6,261 nucleotides of DNA from Spirochaeta sp. (lineage in GTDB: Bacteria; Spirochaetota; Spirochaetia; UBA9216). The number at the start of each line of letters is the position of its first letter. The first letter of the stretch is position 1. A program made the translations under genes and the position numbers. Location of the stretch: contig DMKD01000210.1 in the NCBI GenBank assembly GCA_003454605.1, positions 1 to 6,261 of the forward strand, in the 5' to 3' direction. Positions 1 to 5,748 of the stretch are shown here, piece by piece. Under the pieces are notes generated by a model that saw nothing but the letters and a program-made list of their open reading frames with translations, did no database searches and had not been told where the DNA came from.

Positions 1-1215
1 AACCCCGCCACGATAGAGTTGCTAGGCCCTGTCAGACGGAAGCCGGACGGTACAGGCAAGTTTCACCGAAGTCAGTTAAAACTCCCTTCCGAGCTGAACG
101 GTATTCAACGCAGATTTGCCCGCTATGGAATTCATCCTGAGGCATTCGCAGAGCAGATCGCCAGGAACAGACCCGATGCGGTTTTCATTGCTTCAGGCAT
201 GACCTACTGGTACCGCGGTCTTATAGAAGCGATAGAGGTATGCCGCAGCATCTGGCCCGATGTTCCGGTAATCATGGGCGGTGTCTATGCGTCACTCATG
301 TCCGGCCATTGTAAATCTGTCTGCGGGCCCGATTATATAGCCGCTGGAAGCATGATTACAGGCAGCGGAGAAGCTTTGAGTGAGTCCGGTCTGGGCTTGA
401 ATGAGTTTCTATCCAGAGCCTCTCTGCCAGGTATTGCACTTGCTGCTGGTTCAGGCCCGCTTGATGCATCCTGCTGGACCGATGCAGCAGTCCTCCGGCT
501 GAACGACGGCTGCCCAATGAACTGCGGTTACTGTGCCTCACGCAGCCTCTGCGGCGGATTCACTAAGGGAAGGCCTGAGCTGGCTTTTAACAGACTTAGG
601 CATCTCTCTGAGACGAGGGGTACACGCAATTTCGCCTTCTATGATGACGCCCTTCTGTTTGATTCTGATCGAAGCTTCATTCCCTTTCTGCGGCAGGTCA
701 TAGACTACAGCCGTTCAACCGGGGTGAACTTTAATTTCTATACCCCGAACGCCATGCATATCCGCTACATGACAATAGAAACGGCTGAACTTATGAAGAT
801 GGCAGGTTTTCAGGAAGTGCGGCTGGGTTTCGAAAGCTCGTCACCGGAGTTCCATTGCGAATATGATAATAAATACAGCGAGCCCGGGTTCCATAATACA
901 GTGAAGATGCTTTCTGAGGCTGGTTTCAGCCGTGAGCAGATTATCGTCTACATCCTCGCGGGTCTTCCCGGTCAGCAGGCATCGGAGGTTGAGGACACCA
1001 TCCGTTTCGCCTCCGGCAGAGGGCTCAGCCTTTCGGTTTCAGAGTTTTCCCCCGTCCCCGGCTCTCCTATGTGGCCGGACTGTGTTGAAAACTGCCGTTT
1101 CCCGATTGAAGATGAACCGCTGTTTCACAACAATAGTTTCTTTCCTATGGAGTGGAAGGACTTCAGCCGCGAGGACATGCAGAGGCTGAAGACCTTATCA
1201 AAACAGCACCTGTAA
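1..1215 (+). CDS. B12-binding-type radical SAM protein, 5' end outside window
   Basis: The frame is open from base 1 (N-P-A-T-I-E-L-L-G...) to TAA at 1213-1215, giving 404 codons. The TTG at 19 has no Shine-Dalgarno before it, so the gene almost certainly starts upstream; by memory of the family, roughly 60-70 N-terminal residues are missing. Seen: a Rossmann-like part resembling the cobalamin-binding-domain fold (window codons about 40-125, with the MTYWY and VPVIMGGVYASL segments), then a radical SAM domain with CxxxCxxC at codons 171, 175 and 178 (bases 511-534), which would bind the [4Fe-4S] cluster that cleaves S-adenosylmethionine. Later parts fit the TIM-barrel core: FAFYDDALL, NFYTPNAMH, VRLGFESS, YILAGLPGQ, EFSPVPGSPMW, and the family-like tail DEPLFHNNSFFP. 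The segment that would carry the cobalamin-ligand DxHxxG motif, if present, is largely outside the window, so true B12 binding cannot be judged. The substrate is unknown. The protein is probably cytoplasmic, and no partner gene is visible on its strand. Confidence 0.9.
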   Translation, partial: NPATIELLGPVRRKPDGTGKFHRSQLKLPSELNGIQRRFARYGIHPEAFAEQIARNRPDAVFIASGMTYWYRGLIEAIEVCRSIWPDVPVIMGGVYASLMSGHCKSVCGPDYIAAGSMITGSGEALSESGLGLNEFLSRASLPGIALAAGSGPLDASCWTDAAVLRLNDGCPMNCGYCASRSLCGGFTKGRPELAFNRLRHLSETRGTRNFAFYDDALLFDSDRSFIPFLRQVIDYSRSTGVNFNFYTPNAMHIRYMTIETAELMKMAGFQEVRLGFESSSPEFHCEYDNKYSEPGFHNTVKMLSEAGFSREQIIVYILAGLPGQQASEVEDTIRFASGRGLSLSVSEFSPVPGSPMWPDCVENCRFPIEDEPLFHNNSFFPMEWKDFSREDMQRLKTLSKQHL

Positions 1216-1222
1216 CGAAATC

Positions 1223-2293
1223 TTACTGATGCAGGTAGAGCTTCGTCACCATGTCGTTAATAGCTTCCAGCGGTTCACCCTCTTTATTGAGGATCTTGTA
1301 TACCATTTCGGCCACCGGCAGTTTCAGTTTATACTGTTCCATTATTTCTTTAACATAGGTTGCCGCAATGGCACCTTCAGGAAGATATCCGATTTTATCT
1401 ATGTTATTGACGAGATCAGCAGCATCCTTGAAGGGGGCAATTTTTCTGTCGTTTACAATTTCGCGTCCGAATTTTCGATTTCGGCCGTATTTTGAACGGC
1501 AGGTAACATCGAGGTCGCCGACACCTGCTATACTAGTAAATGTTTCAGGATATTCAGAACCGAGGGCACGTCCTAACTGCTGAATTTCATTGAGACCGGC
1601 GGCAAGAAGCAGCGATTCGGTGTTGTCTCCGAAATTGTCTGAAACCTCACTGAGCGCGTCGAGCATGCCGTAGGCTATGGCGATAACGTTCTTAACGGCG
1701 CCGCAGGTTTGAACACCCGCAACGTCGAGTGATGAGTAGACCATAAGGTTTGAGCCGCTGAGCAGATTGCGGAATCTTATCGAGTTCATGCCATTCTTGC
1801 TTGCTGAAATGAGACCGGTGAGCTTCCCCCGTGCAACCTCTTCAGCGTGGCTCGGTCCTGAGATATAAACAAGTCCGTCCTTGTAGAAACCCGGGAGGTA
1901 GTCTTCCATTGCCCTGGTTATAAGTACCGGACCGTTGGGACCTTCGATAAATCCCTTCGTCAGGATGCCTATAACCGGTTTACCTTCCATCACGTCGCGT
2001 ACCGGTACCAGCTGCTTTACGATATCAAGGATATATAGTGACGGGGTGGCAAGGATGATAAAGTCTTTATCCGAGGCTGCCTGCTGCAGGTCGCTGGTGG
2101 CTGTTATGCTGTCTGCCAGCTTTACACCCAGGAGATAGCGGGAGTTGGTATGATTCGTGTTGATTTCATCAACAACATCTTCCATATATTCCCAGATCTC
2201 AACGCTGTGTCCGAGATCTCCGAGTATTTTGGCTATTGCGGTACCCCAGGCGCCCGCATTTATTATTCCAATTCTTTTAATAGTCTGTTCCAT
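1223..2293 (-). CDS. gpsA: NAD(P)H-dependent glycerol-3-phosphate dehydrogenase
   Basis: A 356-aa cytoplasmic enzyme reducing dihydroxyacetone phosphate to sn-glycerol-3-phosphate, the backbone precursor of phospholipids. Seen in order: N-terminal nucleotide loop NAGAWGTA (residues 12-19), ILTKG with K113, GPSHAEEVARG, GAVKN with K201-N202, AGVGDLDVTC with D260, and GRNRKFG with R271-N272. These match the family's catalytic Lys/Lys/Asp and substrate-phosphate Arg-Asn positions, and the length is normal for GpsA. Start choice: ATG at 2293 has AGGA (2304-2301) 7 nt upstream and lies 2 bp after the pepF stop. A TTG at 2314 would extend it by 7 residues inside pepF and is less likely. Oddities: Asn12 replaces the first glycine of the GxGxWG loop, and the usual DGLGxGxN segment is DALSEVSDNFGDN, about 5 residues longer, followed by LLAAGL instead of the common LITRGL. 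It is a divergent GpsA; a related 2-hydroxyacid-type dehydrogenase is less likely given the conserved motifs. Confidence 0.93.
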   Translation of the reverse strand: MEQTIKRIGIINAGAWGTAIAKILGDLGHSVEIWEYMEDVVDEINTNHTNSRYLLGVKLADSITATSDLQQAASDKDFIILATPSLYILDIVKQLVPVRDVMEGKPVIGILTKGFIEGPNGPVLITRAMEDYLPGFYKDGLVYISGPSHAEEVARGKLTGLISASKNGMNSIRFRNLLSGSNLMVYSSLDVAGVQTCGAVKNVIAIAYGMLDALSEVSDNFGDNTESLLLAAGLNEIQQLGRALGSEYPETFTSIAGVGDLDVTCRSKYGRNRKFGREIVNDRKIAPFKDAADLVNNIDKIGYLPEGAIAATYVKEIMEQYKLKLPVAEMVYKILNKEGEPLEAINDMVTKLYLHQ

Positions 2294-2295
2294 GT

Positions 2296-4086
2296 TTATT
2301 TCCTGTTTCGGCAAAGTTCTTCAAACTGATCAACTCTGGCTTCCAGCATCTTAATACTGCTTAACCAGAAATCCTTTGATGTTATATCATATCCGGCTGC
2401 CTTTGTAACATCTTCAGCCGATGCGTTTCCAGTCATATAGAGGATGTCCTTGTACTTTTCCGTGAAGGCCGCACCCTCACTGCGGTATAGTGAGTAGAGA
2501 CCGAGACCGAACAGTTTTCCAAAGGCATATGGGAAGTTATAAAAGCCGAGTTCCTGATGATAGTAATGTCCCTTCACCGCCCACATATAGGGGTGCATCT
2601 GCTTCTCATCCATGGCCTCACCGTAGGTTTGCTTCTGCGCATCAATCATCATTCCACAAAGCTCCTTTGCAGACAATTCCCGGTCTATCCGTTTATCGAA
2701 GAGGTTCTTTTCAAAGATGAAGCGTGAGAGGATGTCTACGATTATCTGTGTTGATTCCATGAGCTCATGTTCTATGAGGCTGAGTTTTTCATCAACCTCC
2801 GCAGAGCCTAGAGCGCTTTCCAGAACTATCGTTTCACAGAAGATCGATGCGGTTTCAGCCAGCGTCATCGGGAAATCACGGTAGGTTTCGGGAGCATCTT
2901 TAAGGATCTGATTGTGATAGGCGTGACCTAATTCATGAGCGATTGTAGAAAGTGCATTGAATGAACCGTTGAAGTTACAAAGCACTCTCGAGACGCCCGA
3001 GACATGAAACCCGGTACAGTAGGCTCCTCCGACCTTGTTCTTTCGGGGCTTTGCATCTATCCATTCGTTATCAACAGCCTGTCGGGCGAAATCACCGAGT
3101 TCTCTACTGAAGTTTGAAAACTGCTTTACTATGAAATCAGCAGCTTCATCATAGCTGAAAATTTTGTGTCCGGTTCCGACGGGAGCGAAGAGATCGTAAA
3201 AGGCAAGCTTGTCCTTTCCAAGCAGCTCTGCTTTAAGCTTAAGGTATCTGCGGAATATAGGCAGCGATTCGGTCATTGCGGTAATCATTGCGTCGAGGGT
3301 TTGACTGCTTATCCTCGCCTGCAGGGCTGAACGTTCTAGAGTGGATGTGAAATTACGTCTTTTATTTACCGAGTTACTCGCACCCTTCACTCCGTTCAGG
3401 GCAAAAGCCATCGGCACTTCGATTCTCTTCCATAATTCCAGCTCTTTTTCAAAGGCTTTTCGCCTGATTTCTTCATCCTCGTTATCAGCGAAAGCACGCA
3501 GCTCCACGGCAGTTTTTGTTTCTCCGGTTTCTTCATCCCACACAATCTGCACCGATGATGAAAGGGTCTGCTGCAGGCGCTCCCAGGAGCCTGAGCCTGA
3601 GCGGGCAAGATCGGAGGCCAGATCCTCCATTTCAGGGCTCATCTGTTTATCTTTGAGCATCAGCTGTTCCTCGAAGAAGAAGCTGAACTGTTTGAGGTAA
3701 CTGCTGTTCTCAATCACCTCATTCAGGTTCGGGGCGTCAGCAAGATAGTTTCTGAGTCGCACCGCAGCTGTACTGAAACCCACCGCTGTTTCTTCGATGC
3801 GATTCACTTCAGTTAAAGCCGCCGGATCAGAGGTGTCAACCGAATAACTGCAGTATGCATATGAAAACAGCTCTTCATGGATGGAGCCTGTTTCGTTATA
3901 AAGTTTCATAATTGCTGACAATTCTGTTTCAAGAATTTTTTTGTCGTTTGAGGGACCCTTTTCAACCATTGATTCGATTTTTTTGATATTGCTGCCGAAG
4001 CATTTGAACATTTCTATATACTCGTCGGAATTGAAATCGGTAAAGATTGAGGAAAGATTCCATGTCGGGATTGTGTTAGTATTCAT
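2296..4086 (-). CDS. pepF: Oligoendopeptidase F, M3 family zinc metallopeptidase
   Basis: A 596-aa, probably cytoplasmic zinc endopeptidase that cleaves short peptides. Seen: HELGH at residues 384-388 (bases 2937-2923) giving two zinc-ligand His and catalytic Glu385, and LAETASIF with Glu411 as the likely third ligand. The C-terminal WAVKGHYYHQELGFYNFPYAFGKL segment carries the His/Tyr substrate-contact region of M3 peptidases. The N-terminus WNLSSIF resembles the typical W-D/N-L-S-S/P start of PepF proteins, and the length fits. No signal peptide or membrane segment is seen. Start choice: ATG at 4086 puts the family N-terminus right after it. Upstream in-frame ATGs (4113, 4110, 4107) and a TTG (4122) lie inside the best promoter, and none has a Shine-Dalgarno. 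ATG 4086 also lacks one and sits 7 nt after a -10-like hexamer, so the mRNA may be leaderless. The gene is first in an operon with gpsA and divergent from the exported protease gene. Confidence 0.95.
   Translation of the reverse strand: MNTNTIPTWNLSSIFTDFNSDEYIEMFKCFGSNIKKIESMVEKGPSNDKKILETELSAIMKLYNETGSIHEELFSYAYCSYSVDTSDPAALTEVNRIEETAVGFSTAAVRLRNYLADAPNLNEVIENSSYLKQFSFFFEEQLMLKDKQMSPEMEDLASDLARSGSGSWERLQQTLSSSVQIVWDEETGETKTAVELRAFADNEDEEIRRKAFEKELELWKRIEVPMAFALNGVKGASNSVNKRRNFTSTLERSALQARISSQTLDAMITAMTESLPIFRRYLKLKAELLGKDKLAFYDLFAPVGTGHKIFSYDEAADFIVKQFSNFSRELGDFARQAVDNEWIDAKPRKNKVGGAYCTGFHVSGVSRVLCNFNGSFNALSTIAHELGHAYHNQILKDAPETYRDFPMTLAETASIFCETIVLESALGSAEVDEKLSLIEHELMESTQIIVDILSRFIFEKNLFDKRIDRELSAKELCGMMIDAQKQTYGEAMDEKQMHPYMWAVKGHYYHQELGFYNFPYAFGKLFGLGLYSLYRSEGAAFTEKYKDILYMTGNASAEDVTKAAGYDITSKDFWLSSIKMLEARVDQFEELCRNRK
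2301..2306 (-). promoter_or_regulatory. Ribosome binding site deciding the gpsA start
   Basis: Read on the minus strand, ACAGGA (2306-2301) lies 7 nt before ATG 2293. It is inside the last codons of pepF, whose TAA is at 2298-2296. This selects ATG 2293 over the upstream TTG at 2314 and suggests translational coupling of gpsA to pepF. Confidence 0.75.
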
Positions 4087-4093
4087 TTTATCG

Positions 4094-4122
4094 AGTATAA
4101 TTCTCATCATCATAATAGGCAA
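4094..4122 (-). promoter_or_regulatory. Predicted sigma70-type promoter of pepF-gpsA
   Basis: On the minus strand, TTGCCT (4122-4117, 4 of 6 matches to TTGACA) is followed after 17 nt by TATACT (4099-4094, 5 of 6 matches to TATAAT). Transcription would begin about base 4087-4088, at or 1-2 nt before the pepF ATG (4086). It is predicted by eye only. Its -35 hexamer overlaps that of the opposite promoter. Confidence 0.55.
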
Positions 4123-4144
4123 TAGAAAAATATTGTGCTATATT
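4116..4144 (+). promoter_or_regulatory. Predicted sigma70-type promoter of the exported protease gene
   Basis: TAGGCA (4116-4121, 4 of 6 matches) and TATATT (4139-4144, 5 of 6 matches) are 17 nt apart. A TG at 4136-4137 one base before the hexamer makes an extended -10. Transcription would start near 4150-4151, just ahead of the ribosome binding site. The -35 overlaps 5 bases of the pepF -35 on the other strand. Confidence 0.5.
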
Positions 4145-4151
4145 CTTTGTC

Positions 4152-4157
4152 GAGGTG
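4152..4157 (+). promoter_or_regulatory. Ribosome binding site deciding the protease start
   Basis: GAGGTG ends 7 nt before GTG 4165. The in-frame TTG at 4135 has no such site, lies inside the promoter, and would put an SRCCC stretch before a normal signal peptide. The GTG at 4165 is therefore the likely start. Confidence 0.8.
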
Positions 4158-4164
4158 TTGCTGC

Positions 4165-5652
4165 GTGAAACTGAAAATCATCCTTCCAGTAATCTGTTTA
4201 TTTATATTTACATCCCCCCTTTATGCTGCTAAAACCGGTAAGACGGAGGAGCTTGCTGCCGGAATCCCGAAGACTGCGTCAATTGAGCTTGCCGCAGATT
4301 TCGGCCTTCCGTCAAAGACATTTTCGTTCAAGGTGCCGAAGAATGCCTATGGGGTCAGGATTACTCTGAGCAATAGCTCAGCTGACCTTGATCTTTTCAT
4401 TAATCACGGTTCAAAACCGGATGAGCTCTCTTTAGTTGACTTCAGCTCTGAAGAGGATGACTATAATGAGAGCATCTTCATTACCAGACAGTCTGAGAGC
4501 CCGCTTGAGAGCGGAATCTATTATGTATCAGCCGTCTACCAGTATGATTATCTCCCGATGATTGACGGAAAACGTGTAGAGAACATAGATTTCTCTATTA
4601 AATATGAAGTTATCACCTCTGAGCCTGAGGCAGTGCTGCGGCCCGGATATGCCCGCAGCCTTGTCCTGAAACCGGAAAACGGTATGTTTGCCGTTGTGTC
4701 GGTAGATATTCCGCGTGGAACTGCAAGTTTCAGGATTGATGTATTTGATACTGATGCTGATATAGACATATTTGCTTCAACAAAGACGGCCGCGAAGTCA
4801 CGCGACGAGGCTATGTATGCCTCTGAAAGTATGCTCGGCAGCGAGAGCCTGCACATTGGCGGTTACTCAGGAAGCAGACTTACAACCGGACGATATTATA
4901 TTTCATTGATTGATCAGTTGGCTAAAGAGCTGCCGCGCGAGCTGTCGATCATTGTGACTCTCGGTGAGGATGCTCCGGGGAAGATTACCGAAATACCGCG
5001 AATGCCTGAACCTGCGGACAGTTTTGAATCGGCGGTTCTTTCTACCATTGAAGTTATATCCGGGAACGGAAAGGGTTCAGGCTGCCTTTTGAGCCGGGAC
5101 GGTCTGTTTGTCACAAACTGGCATGTAGTTCGCGGGGCTGACGGCAGTCCCTCTGATGAGATCTTTGCCGCAGTGTCGCTTTCGGTTTACAACCCGCCTG
5201 TCGAGATGTTTTCCGCGCAGCTGATTGACTACAATGAAGAGCTTGATCTAGCGCTGCTGCAGATAAACGCAGGCCGCTACGGCCAGAGCCTGCCTTTCGG
5301 ATACGATTTCCCCTACTATAGACTCGGAGATTCTGCAGCCCTGAGGATCGGCCAGCCGCTGGGTATTCTCGGTTATCCCGAAGTCGGCGGAACCGGTTCT
5401 AGAACATCGATTACCTTTACCTCGGGTATAGTAAGCGGATTTGAGGCCGCTCCGGGCTGCAGTCTGATAAAGACCGATGCTTCAATAAGCAGCGGTAATT
5501 CAGGCGGAGCTGTTATCAACGCCTACTATGAACTCTTGGGAATTCCGGGTTACATTATGGATATCAACAACGATAAAATGGGTTATATCTATCCGGTCAC
5601 CTGTTTTCCTGAAGAGTGGATCGACAGAATAAAACTCGCTAATGATCGATAA
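4165..5652 (+). CDS. Exported trypsin-like serine protease with two PPC-like domains
   Basis: A 495-aa protein starting at GTG 4165. Residues 1-22 look like a signal peptide: K2/K4, a hydrophobic core, then SPLYAA with cleavage likely after A21 or A22. Cys11 lies in the core without a small residue before it, so a lipoprotein is unlikely. Two beta-rich domains resembling bacterial pre-peptidase C-terminal (PPC) domains follow: about residues 50-155 (DLDLF at 74-78, SGIYYVSAVY) and about 165-265 (DADIDIF at 197-203, TGRYYISLID). The C-terminal part (about 290-495) is a chymotrypsin-fold protease of the HtrA/trypsin_2 kind. Its triad is His320 (TNWHVV), Asp361 (LDLALLQ) and Ser446 (GNSGGA), all intact. 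No PDZ domain follows. It is probably periplasmic, surface-attached or secreted. The role could be nutrient proteolysis or envelope quality control, and the substrate is unknown. The gene is divergent from pepF and followed by a hairpin, so probably monocistronic. Confidence 0.88.
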   Translation: MKLKIILPVICLFIFTSPLYAAKTGKTEELAAGIPKTASIELAADFGLPSKTFSFKVPKNAYGVRITLSNSSADLDLFINHGSKPDELSLVDFSSEEDDYNESIFITRQSESPLESGIYYVSAVYQYDYLPMIDGKRVENIDFSIKYEVITSEPEAVLRPGYARSLVLKPENGMFAVVSVDIPRGTASFRIDVFDTDADIDIFASTKTAAKSRDEAMYASESMLGSESLHIGGYSGSRLTTGRYYISLIDQLAKELPRELSIIVTLGEDAPGKITEIPRMPEPADSFESAVLSTIEVISGNGKGSGCLLSRDGLFVTNWHVVRGADGSPSDEIFAAVSLSVYNPPVEMFSAQLIDYNEELDLALLQINAGRYGQSLPFGYDFPYYRLGDSAALRIGQPLGILGYPEVGGTGSRTSITFTSGIVSGFEAAPGCSLIKTDASISSGNSGGAVINAYYELLGIPGYIMDINNDKMGYIYPVTCFPEEWIDRIKLANDR

Positions 5653-5670
5653 GCAAACCGGGCTGAATTT

Positions 5671-5697
5671 TTGTGCGCTTTTTAATAAAGCGCACAA
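5671..5697 (+). terminator. Perfect 11-bp hairpin, probable terminator of the protease gene
   Basis: The arms TTGTGCGCTTT (5671-5681) and AAAGCGCACAA (5687-5697) pair perfectly around the 5-nt loop TTAAT, starting 18 nt after the protease stop. The following bases contain only short T runs (TT, then TTT at 5705-5707), so it is not a textbook intrinsic terminator. It could work with Rho, protect the mRNA 3' end, or double as a protein-binding palindrome before the sorC-like gene. Confidence 0.6.
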
Positions 5698-5712
5698 TTG
5701 TCAATTTCCTTG

Positions 5713-5741
5713 TTGATTTAATCCAACATTACGGTTAAAGT
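5713..5741 (+). promoter_or_regulatory. Possible promoter of the sorC-like gene
   Basis: TTGATT (5713-5718) and TAAAGT (5736-5741) each match the sigma70 consensus at 4 of 6 positions and are 17 nt apart. Transcription would start about 5748-5749, at the ATG. A TTGTCA at 5698-5703 is a better -35 match but has no usable -10 at the right distance. This is a weak prediction made by eye. Confidence 0.35.
5717..5739. promoter_or_regulatory. Imperfect inverted repeat before the sorC-like gene, possible operator
   Basis: TTTAATCC (5717-5724) and GGTTAAA (5733-5739) form inverted arms with one unpaired T around 8 nt. They overlap the predicted promoter spacer and -10. The position suits autorepression by the SorC-type protein, but that is inference. 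A second small palindrome, AATTG-T-CAATT, is at 5696-5706. Confidence 0.25.
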
Positions 5742-5748
5742 TACACAA

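Noticed and set aside
1203..1213. Small hairpin ACAG-CAC-CTGT with four T's on the minus strand after gpsA
   Set aside because: A 4-bp stem is too weak to call a terminator.
2294..2314. gpsA start at TTG 2314, overlapping pepF
   Set aside because: ATG 2293 has AGGA at the right distance and gives the normal GpsA N-terminus; the TTG has no ribosome site of its own.
3341..3700. 119-codon plus-strand frame inside pepF
   Set aside because: It is antisense to a well-conserved peptidase and serine-rich in the way shadow frames often are, with no ribosome site seen.
4087..4122. N-terminal extension of pepF from TTG 4122 or the ATG run at 4113-4105
   Set aside because: These codons lie inside the best promoter, lack a Shine-Dalgarno, and add residues before the usual family N-terminus (WNLSSIF).
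4195..4197. Lipoprotein signal with Cys11 of the exported protease
   Set aside because: The residue before Cys is Ile, and the Cys sits inside the hydrophobic core with a better signal-peptidase I site at LYAA.
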